DNA from: Brumimicrobium glaciale
GTDB taxonomy: Bacteria > Bacteroidota > Bacteroidia > Flavobacteriales_D > Crocinitomicaceae
NCBI RefSeq assembly: GCF_004152935.1
Contig: NZ_SETE01000001.1
Span: forward strand, 124,001-188,000
Direction: 5' to 3'
Length of the DNA stretch: 64,000 bases
The notes beneath the pieces are model-generated. The model was not told where the DNA came from and did not search any database. It saw only the letters and a list, made by a program, of their open reading frames with translations. How positions within the stretch are numbered: position 1 is the stretch's first letter; every line of letters begins with the position of its first letter. The position numbers and the translations under genes were made by a program. Below are positions 56,133 through 64,000 of this stretch, piece after piece.

Positions 56133-57212
56133 ATGGAAGAATTATTAAGACAAATTGAAGAAAGAAGGACAAGTTTTAAAACTGATAGTTATTCTATGTC
56201 CATAGGAGAACTTGTTAACTTATACGAAAATAATGAAATTGTTATTCGACCTGAATATCAAAGATTATTTCGATGGTCACACGGACAAAAGGTAAAACTT
56301 ATAGAATCTATAATTCTAGGAATTCCAATTCCGTCAATATTCGTTTATCAAGATGATACTGGCATTTGGGAGCTTGTCGATGGACTCCAAAGGGTATCTA
56401 CAATCCTTCAATTGTTTGGAATATTGAGAGATACAGAACCACTTGTTTTAGAAGGAACGAAACATATTCCAAGTTTGGAAGGTTTTAAGTGGGATAATGA
56501 TGATAAAGACAAAGAATTGCCACAAGGATTAAAACTTGCAATAAAGAGAGCCAAAATTCATTTAACTATAATTTTAAGTGAATCAGATAAACGCGCAAAA
56601 TTTGAAGTTTTTCAAAGATTAAATACTGGTGGTTCAAACGCATCTAATCAGGAAGTAAGGAACAATGTGATGCTTATGATAAATCCTGACAGGTACAATT
56701 GGTTTAATGGATTAGCATCAAATCCAGATTTTCTTGAAACTCTATCTCTTTCAGATAGACTTTATGAAGAACAATACCATATGGAACTTTTGTTAAGATT
56801 TATTGCTCTTGCACATTATAATTACAATCATAAAAAAGATGTAGGCGATTATTTAGACGATATCAACGAAGATATATTAAATAGTGAAGTTTTTGATTTC
56901 GTAAAAGTTAAAGAAAATTTCGATTTAACCTTTGCTACATTAAATAGAATTCTTGGAGAAAAATCATTTAAAAAATATAATGGAAATGACTTTAAAGGAA
57001 AGTTTTTAGAATCGGCATTTGAAGCAGTTTCTATTGGTCTTTCAGAAAACATCTCAACTTATAATTTACCATTAGAAGACCCGATAATTTTAAATAAAAT
57101 TCAATTGTTATATAAGGAAGAAACATATAATCAAACTTCTGGCTCTGGTTCAAATGCAAAAAGTAGAATACCTAAATTAGTTCCTTTTGCAAAACAATAT
57201 TTTGCAAAATAA
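56133..57212 (+). CDS. DUF262 (ParB-like nuclease-fold) protein
   Basis: ATG at 56133 gives 359 residues and the usual DUF262 N-terminus; an upstream GTG at 56049 would translate the hairpin and is rejected. The domain motifs are IRPEYQRLFRW (residues 38-48), ILGIPIPSIFVY (61-72) and DGLQR at 83-87, the ParB/Sulfiredoxin-like NTP-binding or nuclease site shared with GmrS, BrxU and SspE. The C-terminal DUF1524 HNH nuclease found in those enzymes is missing. Its stop overlaps the start of a HEPN gene (TAATG), so the two should be made in fixed ratio. Confidence 0.85.
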   Translation: MEELLRQIEERRTSFKTDSYSMSIGELVNLYENNEIVIRPEYQRLFRWSHGQKVKLIESIILGIPIPSIFVYQDDTGIWELVDGLQRVSTILQLFGILRDTEPLVLEGTKHIPSLEGFKWDNDDKDKELPQGLKLAIKRAKIHLTIILSESDKRAKFEVFQRLNTGGSNASNQEVRNNVMLMINPDRYNWFNGLASNPDFLETLSLSDRLYEEQYHMELLLRFIALAHYNYNHKKDVGDYLDDINEDILNSEVFDFVKVKENFDLTFATLNRILGEKSFKKYNGNDFKGKFLESAFEAVSIGLSENISTYNLPLEDPIILNKIQLLYKEETYNQTSGSGSNAKSRIPKLVPFAKQYFAK

Positions 57213-57865
57213 TGGCAAGAAAAACTTACACATATGACCAATTAACTAACCTTATAAGTGAGGATTATGCTTGGAGAAGGAAGGAATTGAAATTAATAAA
57301 CGACCAAGTTTCAAACAAGCCAAGTCCTAAACAAAGCGCTGCTTTGAGATTTTCTGTTCCAATACTCTATGCTCATTGGGAGGGATTTGTTAAAAAATCA
57401 ACGGAAATTTATTTAGAATATGTCGCTAAAAAACATTTAAGACACAATGAGTTAAAACCACAATTTATTGCTCTATCCTTGTCCAAAAAGCTTGGTAATT
57501 TAGAAATTAAAAACCTTGAAGAAAAAGCCAAAACAGTCGAATTTTTAATTGATGAATTTGATAAGAATTCTAATATTTTGACTACAAACGTTATCCAAAC
57601 TAAATCAAATTTAAAATATCATATTTTCAAAGAAATTCTTTTCATTATCGGCATTAATGAGTCTAAATTTTCACCATATGAAAGTTTAATAAATGATTTA
57701 GTGGATGCCAGAAATAATATAGCACACGGAGATTTTTTAAGAGTAGATTTTAACACTTATCAGATTATGTTCGCAGAAATACAAGAAGTGATGGCTTCAT
57801 TAAAAACTGAAATTGAAAATTCTGCGTTGTCAGAAGAATATAAACTGAAAAAAGCCAGTGCCTAA
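57212..57865 (+). CDS. HEPN-domain protein, MAE_28990-like
   Basis: The 217-residue all-helical protein has RNNIAH at 167-172, an R-x4-H HEPN ribonuclease motif, preceded by a conserved N-terminal stretch LYAHWEGFVKKSTEIYLEYV. This fits the MAE_28990/MAE_18760 HEPN families, which are described as toxin-like RNases of conflict systems. Its ATG overlaps the DUF262 stop by one base. The likely model is that DUF262 senses or restrains and HEPN is the effector, which is inference. Confidence 0.85.
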   Translation: MARKTYTYDQLTNLISEDYAWRRKELKLINDQVSNKPSPKQSAALRFSVPILYAHWEGFVKKSTEIYLEYVAKKHLRHNELKPQFIALSLSKKLGNLEIKNLEEKAKTVEFLIDEFDKNSNILTTNVIQTKSNLKYHIFKEILFIIGINESKFSPYESLINDLVDARNNIAHGDFLRVDFNTYQIMFAEIQEVMASLKTEIENSALSEEYKLKKASA

Positions 57866-58170
57866 CAACTAAGAATTCGGCGTGCCGATAGGTCAGAGCT
57901 GAATACAATGTTGACGAATCCGGTGTTCCTATATAGGGAAAACGATTTAACACCACGTTTTTGAAAGATTAATCTTGATGGTTTAAGCATTAAAAGTATG
58001 CGTGCATTTCACGCTTGCTTTGATTGCCTATCATTCATTCTCACAAAAACCGTATATCTATTGCAACTTGAGCTGATTTACTAATTCTTATTTTTTTGCT
58101 AGTTCTTTGGTGGACCTTCACCATCAAAAAGCAAAACCACCCAACTAAAAGCTTACCCTAATATTTCTAC
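57866..58170. other. Intergenic region after the HEPN gene
   Basis: No gene is visible. It begins GTGCCTAACAACT and has CGGCGTGCCG and several short inverted repeats, comparable to the hairpin upstream of DUF262 but less clear. Confidence 0.35.
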
Positions 58171-58265
58171 TCATTCTACAACCAACTTAAAATGCTAATT
58201 ATAGTTAGATTTCCTATTAAGATAAATGTTATATTTGATGGAAACACTACAGGAAAAGACATATA
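58171..58265 (+). repeat. Partial third copy of the promoter-bearing repeat
   Basis: About 90 bases match only the 3' module of the 330-bp repeat (AAAATGCTAATTATAGTTAG, TTAAGATAAATGTTATATTTG, ACTACAGGAAAAGACAT). It ends 44 bases before the rhuM-like ATG. Confidence 0.55.
58230..58237 (+). promoter_or_regulatory. Repeat-borne -7 promoter box, copy 3
   Basis: TATATTTG in the same module as at 51288 and 53606, 71 bases before the rhuM-like start. Confidence 0.45.
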
Positions 58266-58308
58266 CCATTCTTGAAAGCTAATCGTTCTGATTAATTTAA
58301 AAAGACAA

Positions 58309-58764
58309 ATGAGTGCTGAAACAAACAATACTGATGAAAATAGAACTTTGGTCGTTTTTAAACCTGATCAAGGTGGTAATGAATACCAAGTAATTTTAGA
58401 CTCAGAAGCTGATACAGTTTGGGCTACGGAACAACAAATTTCAGATGTTTTTGACCGAGATAGAACAGTTATTGGAAGGCATATAAGAAACATCTTTAAA
58501 GAAGATGAATTAAATAAAAATTCAGTTAGTGCAAAATTTGCACATACTGCCGAAGATGGAAAAACATATCAGGTAAACCACTACAATCTTGATGTTATAA
58601 TTTCCGTAGGATACAGAGTCAAATCCAACTTAGCAACAGAGTTTAGAAAGTGGGCAGCCAGTAAGTTAAAGGATTATTTGCTAAAAGGTTACGTCTTAAA
58701 CAACGAATTACTTCAGTCCAAAACTGAGCAAATTAAATCTCTTGAAGTACAAACTAATTATTAA
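58309..58764 (+). pseudogene. Truncated RhuM-family protein
   Basis: The 151-residue product keeps the N-terminal RhuM domain: VWATEQQISDVFDRDRTVIGRH, NIFKEDEL..NSVSAKFAHTAEDGK and the YNLDVIISVGYRVKS block, then LKGYVLNN. RhuM proteins are normally about 330 residues; here the frame stops soon after the domain (EVQTNY). The C-terminal half is gone with no trace in the next 340 bases. It may be a regulatory fragment or a dead gene. Confidence 0.7.
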
Positions 58765-59107
58765 TAATGCTTATCGGATACTTTACTAGTAAATATGGAA
58801 ATAAATTTCACATCACTTTCAAACCCTTGATTTTTATTAAATTCTTTACAGGAATATATTGAGTGATATTTAATGCAAGAAACCCGCAAAAATCCGTATT
58901 CACCTATGGGTGAAAATCCGCGATTATCCGCGTTGCTTGCATCCGTGTCATCCGCGTTCCATTACAGCGTATTACAATTTTGTTGGAATTAGTGCTAAAA
59001 TATTTCTTTAATGGTAAAGTTCCCGATAGGAATTTTATTAATTTAGTAAAGAACTAACCCCAACAATAAAGAGTATTTTACATTCCCCAAACCCAAAAAA
59101 CTACAAC
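58765..59107. other. Intergenic region with a dispersed CCGCG repeat
   Basis: Positions 58889-58960 repeat the AAAATCCGTA...CCGCGTTGCTTG...TCCGCGTTCC pattern found at 29911. The rest is A+T-rich and leads into the oxidase gene, without a recognisable gene. Confidence 0.5.
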
Positions 59108-60406
59108 ATGACAAAAAACCACAGAAAAAATTGGGCAGAAAATGTGGAATGGAATCCAGCTCAAATCGCTTATCCGTCCACGGAGGTTGATATTCAAAAA
59201 TTGGTTTTAAAAGCGGGCAATGAAAGAAATAAGATTAGGGTAATTGGAACCGGACATTCATTTACGGCTTTGTGTAAAACAGACCAAATATTACTAAGCC
59301 TGGATGAATATCAAGGATTGGTTAATGTTGATAAGAATAATTGTCAGGTCACGGTGAAAGGGGGGACTAAATTGAAATTTCTGGGCGAACTATTGTGGAA
59401 AGAAGGACTTGCGATGGAAAATCTTGGTGATATTGATGCACAGTCTATTGCAGGAACAATTTGCACTGGAACCCATGGAACGGGTACGGCTTTTGGAACA
59501 ATTAGTACCCAAATAATTGCTTTAAGGTTGATTAACGGAAAAGGAGAAATCAAATCTTGTTCTTCAATAGAAAATCCTGAATTATTTAAAGCAGCGCAAG
59601 TTTCTTTGGGTGTTTTGGGAGTGATTACGGAAATCACACTACAATGTATTCCAAGTTACAAACTATTGGTTACGAATAGAAAGGAACAACTTAGCGAAGT
59701 AATGTCAAGCATATCGGAACGAAATCGTCAAAATCGAAACTTTGAATATTATTGGTTTCCATATACCAAAACGGTATGGACCAAAACTACGAATATTGCA
59801 GAAAGTGGAGAGCCTGATAAGGATAGTTTCTTGAACTATGCATCAGAATTAGTTTTAGAGAATTATACCTTCAAAGCGCTATGTGCATTTGCCAAAATCT
59901 TTCCATCTAAAAATAAAATGGTATCTAAAATCGTCGCTCATGCAGTACCGACTATGAAAAAACTAAACCATAGTCACAAAGTATATGCGACTATGAGGTT
60001 GGTTAAATTTACAGAAATGGAATATAATGTGCCAGCTGATGCCTATCAAGATGTGATGAATGAAATTGTGCAGTTAGTCAATTCTGAAAAATTCGCTATT
60101 CATTTTCCAATAGAGAGTCGGTGGGTAAAAGCAGACGATATTTATATGAGCCCAGCTTATGGTCGCGATTCTGCTTATATTGCTTGTCATGTTTACAATA
60201 AAAAAGACAATACCGAATATTTTAAAGCTTTAGAAACAATTTTCAGGGCTTATGGAGGTCGTCCGCATTGGGGGAAATTACATACATTAACGCAGCAAGA
60301 TGTGATAGACCTTTACCCCAAATATCCTGAATTTAATAAGATCAGAAAAGAGCAAGACCCAGATGAAATTTTCACAAGCCCTTATATAAAGAAATTGATT
60401 GGATGA
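59108..60406 (+). CDS. FAD-linked sugar-1,4-lactone oxidase
   Basis: The 432-residue product is a VAO/PCMH-type flavoprotein with GTGHSFTAL (His50, the position of covalent FAD attachment in this family), GTICTGTHGTG, and the C-terminal ALO domain ending HWGKLHTL...PEF. It fits the D-arabinono-1,4-lactone or L-gulonolactone oxidases and alditol oxidases. It overlaps the next gene by four bases, so it works in the same pathway. The substrate is not determined by the sequence. Confidence 0.88.
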   Translation: MTKNHRKNWAENVEWNPAQIAYPSTEVDIQKLVLKAGNERNKIRVIGTGHSFTALCKTDQILLSLDEYQGLVNVDKNNCQVTVKGGTKLKFLGELLWKEGLAMENLGDIDAQSIAGTICTGTHGTGTAFGTISTQIIALRLINGKGEIKSCSSIENPELFKAAQVSLGVLGVITEITLQCIPSYKLLVTNRKEQLSEVMSSISERNRQNRNFEYYWFPYTKTVWTKTTNIAESGEPDKDSFLNYASELVLENYTFKALCAFAKIFPSKNKMVSKIVAHAVPTMKKLNHSHKVYATMRLVKFTEMEYNVPADAYQDVMNEIVQLVNSEKFAIHFPIESRWVKADDIYMSPAYGRDSAYIACHVYNKKDNTEYFKALETIFRAYGGRPHWGKLHTLTQQDVIDLYPKYPEFNKIRKEQDPDEIFTSPYIKKLIG

Positions 60407-61617
60407 TGAAAAAAGAGAGCAATAAGGACTATTTTGAACAGCTTAATTCTACATTAAAAAACCATCACAGAGCTATACCATTTTTGCTGGTTGACCTTGA
60501 CAGGGTAGATAAAAACATTGAATTATTTAAAACTGACCTAAAATCGGATGCGCACCTTCGCGTGGTGGTCAAATCATTGCCCTCCCCCAACTTATTGAAC
60601 TATGTGGCAGATAAGATGTCCACGAATCGTTTTATGGTTTTTCATCAACCTTTTTTAAGTCATTTGAGTACAGTTTTAGATCGCAATGCTGACATTCTAT
60701 TAGGAAAACCAATGCCTATAAAAACGGCAGCATTCTTCTTTAAGAATTTCACAAAAAGTAAAACTGATTTTAATCCATACACTCAAATTCAATGGCTAAT
60801 TGATACAAAGGAACGCGCTTTAGAATACTTAAAATTGGCAGAAGAATTAAATCAACCGCTCCGACTAAACTTAGAAATTGATGTCGGATTACATCGAGGC
60901 GGATTTCAAACACTAAGTGAAGTACGTGATGTTTTAGAACTCATAAAATCCAAAGGAAAAAAAATAGAATTTAGTGGTTTTATGGGCTATGACCCACATG
61001 TTGTCAAAGTTCCAAAAATTATTCGTTCTCAAAAGAAATCTTTGAGCGCAAGTAATAATTTTTATAATGATTGCAAAAAGATGGTTCAAGAACAATTTCC
61101 TGAACTCTGGAATGATCGTCTGACTTTTAATGGTGCAGGAAGTCCAACTGTTCGCTTGCATAACACCACATTATCCCCGTTAAATGATATTGCATCAGGT
61201 TCGTGTTTTGTTAAGCCAACGACCTTTGATGTTCCAACATTAAGTAATTATAGTCCAGCATGTTTTATTGCAACTCCTGTTTTAAAAAAATTGAGAGACA
61301 CCACAATTCCAGGTTTAGAAAAGTTTAAAACTGTATTGCGTTTCTTGAATAGAAAAAACGCTCAATCCTTTTTTATTTATGGAGGGTTTTGGAAAGCGGA
61401 TTATGTTTTTCCAGAAGAATTACAGCTGAACACGCTTTTTGGAGCATCCACTAATCAAACAATGGTTAACGCTCCTATGACTACAAATTTTGACGTTGAT
61501 GATTTTGTTTTTCTGCGTCCTCACCAAAGTGAATTCGTATTCTTGCAATTTGGTAAATTGATGATTATCAGAGGAAATAAAATTATTGATGAGTGGGGTT
61601 TGTTGAATAGTGATTGA
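60403..61617 (+). CDS. Alanine-racemase-fold PLP enzyme (D-threonine aldolase/DSD1-like)
   Basis: The 404-residue product has the N-terminal TIM barrel of alanine racemases with a probable PLP lysine in LRVVVKSLPSP and an EIDVGLHRGG strand. The C-terminal domain contains the block QSEFVFLQFGKLMI. Family members act on D-threonine, D-serine or D-hydroxyaspartate. It starts four bases before the oxidase stop. Together the pair probably degrades or remodels an amino- or sugar-acid, which is inference. Confidence 0.8.
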   Translation: MMKKESNKDYFEQLNSTLKNHHRAIPFLLVDLDRVDKNIELFKTDLKSDAHLRVVVKSLPSPNLLNYVADKMSTNRFMVFHQPFLSHLSTVLDRNADILLGKPMPIKTAAFFFKNFTKSKTDFNPYTQIQWLIDTKERALEYLKLAEELNQPLRLNLEIDVGLHRGGFQTLSEVRDVLELIKSKGKKIEFSGFMGYDPHVVKVPKIIRSQKKSLSASNNFYNDCKKMVQEQFPELWNDRLTFNGAGSPTVRLHNTTLSPLNDIASGSCFVKPTTFDVPTLSNYSPACFIATPVLKKLRDTTIPGLEKFKTVLRFLNRKNAQSFFIYGGFWKADYVFPEELQLNTLFGASTNQTMVNAPMTTNFDVDDFVFLRPHQSEFVFLQFGKLMIIRGNKIIDEWGLLNSD

Positions 61618-61701
61618 ATTGCTGTTTTTTAAGGAAGGTAGTATCTAGCAAAGCATGAAATGCCAATTAGTGTTATTTGGAAAAATTTAAACAAATAGAA
61701 A

Positions 61702-62226
61702 ATGGAAACTTCAAAATTTGAAATAGCGGATTATTTGGATAGCAAAGAGATGATTCCAAAAAAGACACAAGCAAGTTTAAGAAAAGGAAATTGGCTTATT
61801 CATAAAGATGGTAAAAATGTTATTCAAATATGGACATCAAATTTAAGCGGTAAAGAAAAAGTATTTGTTAATAATGATTTAGTATCCGAAAAAAGAAACT
61901 TAAAAAAAGAAGCTTTTCATGAGTTTAGTGATGAAAAAGGCGTGAAATATAAAGTACTTTTTAAAACAATAAGTATCTCGAAGGGAAGCTCAACCTGTCG
62001 AATATTAAGAAATGAAGATACAATAAAGACATTCTCGATAAAATATGTTAGTGGTAAAATGATTAATTTAAACCAGCTTTTAATTTTCATCTTCTCATTT
62101 TTGATTTTTATAATTATCAATAGAATATTTGAAATTTCAGCTCTACAGGGAAAGATTTACTTTGCAGTATTAGTCGTTCTAATATTTATTGCTCGTAAAC
62201 CAGGCAAAATGATGATTGAAGAATGA
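61702..62226 (+). CDS. Small membrane protein, unknown function
   Basis: The 174-residue product has a soluble N-terminal beta-rich domain (about 1-115; GNWLIHKDGKNVIQIW, KEKVFVNNDLVSE) and two C-terminal membrane helices (about 122-165). No motif is known to me. Confidence 0.65.
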   Translation: METSKFEIADYLDSKEMIPKKTQASLRKGNWLIHKDGKNVIQIWTSNLSGKEKVFVNNDLVSEKRNLKKEAFHEFSDEKGVKYKVLFKTISISKGSSTCRILRNEDTIKTFSIKYVSGKMINLNQLLIFIFSFLIFIIINRIFEISALQGKIYFAVLVVLIFIARKPGKMMIEE

Positions 62227-62292
62227 GAAAGATGTATAACACGACATAGCGCAAACCTTCAATTCCCACATTCATATAAATCTAAAAGTTCG

Positions 62293-62300
62293 TACCTTCG
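62293..62300 (+). promoter_or_regulatory. Promoter -7-like box within the dispersed motif
   Basis: TACCTTCG, one change from TAnnTTTG, is part of the motif that also occurs at 53097. It lies 56 bases before the next gene. Confidence 0.35.
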
Positions 62301-62356
62301 ATAAAACATTCAACAATTAGATTCCACGAAAACATTAAGCAAAAAACAACTAATAA

Positions 62357-62710
62357 ATGAAACCATACCTTCTTTTAATTTTCTTGATTTTGATTGGTAA
62401 AACAGTTACAGCTGGTCAATTGGATGGTTTAGCAGGTCTTGATATTGTGGTTCCGGCTGTGCTTGTTAGTGCCTTATGCATTTTGGTCATTTTAGTATCA
62501 TCGTTATTTAGATTTGTTGGTCAAGGAAATAAAGTAAATATTATCTTAAACATTGCTTGTGTTGTTTTAATTATTAGCTCGTTGATTTCAATCACAACCC
62601 TTGGAGGCGGAATTGATCCAGGATTCTTGGCTACTTGCTGGGGTTTGATTTTAATTTCAATTGTTTTAATATTCTTGAATTTTCGCGTTGGTTTGAATCG
62701 AAAGAAATAA
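62357..62710 (+). CDS. Small hydrophobic membrane protein
   Basis: The 117-residue product consists mainly of a signal-like leader and three membrane helices (about 30-50, 58-78, 88-108) with a basic end. It is followed by a perfect 8-base inverted repeat AGTTGACC/GGTCAACT at 62710-62730. Function unknown. Confidence 0.65.
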   Translation: MKPYLLLIFLILIGKTVTAGQLDGLAGLDIVVPAVLVSALCILVILVSSLFRFVGQGNKVNIILNIACVVLIISSLISITTLGGGIDPGFLATCWGLILISIVLIFLNFRVGLNRKK

Positions 62711-62730
62711 GTTGACCGATCTGGTCAACT
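62710..62730. terminator. Hairpin after the small membrane-protein gene
   Basis: AGTTGACC and GGTCAACT pair perfectly around GATCT. There is no long T tract, so it may be only a weak terminator. Confidence 0.4.
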
Positions 62731-62813
62731 AGGGTTGTCAATTTACAACTTTATTTCTGTGAATTTACGTTGATTAATTCCCCAAATAATTCTAAAACCC
62801 CCTATTCGAAGCG

Positions 62814-62878
62814 AAACAAATTGTAAACATTTTGAGTTTCACGTAAAAAATTATTATATTCGTACGTAAACAAATTGT
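62814..62878 (+). promoter_or_regulatory. Promoter and putative operator of the toxin-antitoxin pair
   Basis: TTTG at 62831-62834, a 20-base spacer, and TATATTCG at 62855-62862 form a Bacteroidota-type promoter. It is enclosed by two direct repeats AAACAAATTGT (62814-62824 and 62868-62878), and ACGTAAA occurs twice. The second repeat abuts the antitoxin ATG. These may be binding sites for the antitoxin. Confidence 0.55.
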
Positions 62879-62879
62879 T

Positions 62880-63125
62880 ATGGACAAAAAACTCACATTA
62901 AGTCTGAATAAATCAGTTATTGAAAGTGCGAAGGATTATGCTAAATCGAATGATATTAGTTTGTCTAAACTTATCGAATCTTATTTGGCCGCGCTGGTCA
63001 AACATAAAAAAAGTCCGACAGAAATTACTCCTCTTGTAGAAAGTTTAAGTGGAGTAATTTCGCTAGACAAAGATTTTGATGTAAAAGATGCTTATGCAGA
63101 TTATTTAATAGAGAAATACAAATGA
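62880..63125 (+). CDS. DUF6364-family antitoxin
   Basis: The 81-residue product starts MDKKLTLSLNKSVIESAKDYAKS and continues ISLSKLIESYL, a ribbon-helix-helix arrangement, with a C-terminal arm of about 30 residues for toxin binding. This DUF6364 type is found in front of PIN toxins in Bacteroidota. It overlaps the toxin start by four bases (ATGA). Confidence 0.85.
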   Translation: MDKKLTLSLNKSVIESAKDYAKSNDISLSKLIESYLAALVKHKKSPTEITPLVESLSGVISLDKDFDVKDAYADYLIEKYK

Positions 63126-63535
63126 GCAGATTACTTATTGATACCAATATTGTAATAGACCTCCTTTCACGGAGAGAAAAATTCTATGACGAAGCTGCCG
63201 ATTTATTCTCTCGAGCAGACAAGAAAGAGTTGAAATTAACAACATCAACTTTAACAATTGCGAATACAAATTACATTCTATCTAAATTCAAATCCGCAAA
63301 AGAAGCCAGGGAGATTTTAAGAAAATTTAAAGTTCTCGTAGAATTATTGGCGCTAGATGATAAAGTAACTGAATTAGCATTGAGTGATGAGGATTTTCCT
63401 GATTTTGAAGATGGTCTACAGTATTATTCTGCAATAGAAAATCAAATTGATGTGATTATTACTCGAAATAAAAAGGATTTCAAAAACTCAAAAATTCCTG
63501 TTATGACCGCTAGAGAATTTTTAGCTTTGAAATAA
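63122..63535 (+). CDS. PIN-domain ribonuclease toxin (VapC-like)
   Basis: The 137-residue product has MSRLLIDTNIVIDLL with Asp7, the central acidic residues in EDFPDFEDGLQY, and ITRNKKDF near the end, which together form the PIN metal site. It is the RNase toxin of a type II pair with the antitoxin just upstream. Confidence 0.9.
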   Translation: MSRLLIDTNIVIDLLSRREKFYDEAADLFSRADKKELKLTTSTLTIANTNYILSKFKSAKEAREILRKFKVLVELLALDDKVTELALSDEDFPDFEDGLQYYSAIENQIDVIITRNKKDFKNSKIPVMTAREFLALK

Positions 63536-63683
63536 TTCAATGGAAATCAATAATATCTATGAAACTTCACTTAACTAAAAGTGAGGAAACAGAGCATTGG
63601 TTGAATTTAAAATTACTATTTTGCTTTAAAAAATACTTGATTTTATTAATTCGGGTAAAAAATAAACTTTTAAACACACTCTT

Positions 63684-64000
63684 ATGAAAACATTTTTCAC
63701 TTTTATTATCGCGTCTTTAATACATTTTTGCTCTTACTCTCAAATCACAGATACTTGTGAATATGTTAGCCAAAATTATTCTCTTGGCGGGTTAGACTGT
63801 GCATGGGGCGTTTATCAGGCCGGATTTCCGATTGACTCTTATCAGTGGGTTAATTGTGATAGTATATATGCGCCTTTCATTGATGACACTATGGAGTTTA
63901 TAATGTCGGATTATGGTGGGAATGTCGCTGTCATAATAGAAGCTTACGGTTGTGTCGATACTAGTTACTGTCATGATATGTGTACTGTGGGAATTAATGA
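63684..64000 (+). CDS. Secreted protein, cut by the window end
   Basis: ATG at 63684 opens a frame with a signal peptide (MKTFFTFIIASLIHFCSYSQ) and a Cys-rich segment (CEYVSQNY, LDCAW, NCDS). The frame is still open at 64000 and reads CTVGIN, a phrase that often stands just before a T9SS sorting domain. At least 105 residues are encoded here; the rest lies outside. Confidence 0.7.
   Translation, partial: MKTFFTFIIASLIHFCSYSQITDTCEYVSQNYSLGGLDCAWGVYQAGFPIDSYQWVNCDSIYAPFIDDTMEFIMSDYGGNVAVIIEAYGCVDTSYCHDMCTVGIN

Noticed and set aside
55973..58170. Integron cassette array with attC sites
   Set aside because: Hairpins are present, but the RYYYAAC and GTTRRRY core pair is not found at both ends of any one element, and no integrase is in the window.

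Overview
The window is A+T-rich bacterial chromosome from a Bacteroidota member, most likely Flavobacteriales (a Crocinitomicaceae/Fluviicola-like lineage would fit, but that is a guess). Supporting signs are C-terminal type IX secretion (T9SS) sorting tails, a PorZ-like propeller protein next to recO, a PNGase F-like glycosidase, many short lipoproteins, the purH-mreBCD-mrdA-rodA order, and TAnnTTTG promoter -7 boxes.

Layout. 0.5-1.3 kb: two related small lipoproteins. 1.5 kb: tRNA-Ser(GGA). 1.7-4.4 kb: an ExbB/membrane protein/ExbD/ExbD energy-transduction operon. 4.7-10 kb: secreted and lipoprotein surface genes, one of them a large T9SS protein broken by one in-frame stop. 10.3-18.4 kb (minus strand): purH, mreB, mreC, mreD, mrdA, rodA and a CPBP protease with overlapping ends, i.e. 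one cell-wall elongation operon. 18.6-19.9 kb: a truncated hemoglobin bracketed by two MITE-like elements. 20-37.8 kb: mostly housekeeping and envelope genes (OmpA-like, polyprenyl synthase, TPR-HTH regulator, PNGase F-like protein, DNA glycosylase-like repeat protein, biotin-carrier protein, M1 peptidase, transglutaminase, ABC-F). 37.9-42.8 kb: a decayed zone with RHS remnants, a dead AbiEii gene, beta-barrel proteins and a 174-bp repeat at both edges. 42.8-50.8 kb: lipoprotein, DEAD helicase, PorZ, RecO, ferredoxin-NADP reductase, exonuclease III.

51-58.8 kb is a candidate defence island: an AlbA_2/Schlafen-type ATPase with a broken tail, a RloC/PrrC-like AAA ATPase with zinc-hook CPFC and a C-terminal R-x3-E...H set, a DUF262 + HEPN (R-x4-H) gene pair overlapping by one base, and a truncated RhuM. 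Three of these genes sit behind copies of one repeat that ends in the same TATATTTG promoter box, and a long imperfect hairpin precedes the DUF262-HEPN pair. 59.1-61.6 kb holds a two-gene catabolic pair (sugar-lactone oxidase plus alanine-racemase-fold enzyme). 61.7-62.7 kb has two small membrane proteins, 62.9-63.5 kb a DUF6364-PIN toxin-antitoxin pair, and the window ends inside a secreted protein gene.

The most notable signals are the DUF262-HEPN pair and its repeat-organised neighbourhood, the pair of MITEs with perfect 6-bp target duplications around the hemoglobin gene, and several promoters so close to start codons that the transcripts should be leaderless. All assignments come from reading motifs; no database search was run.
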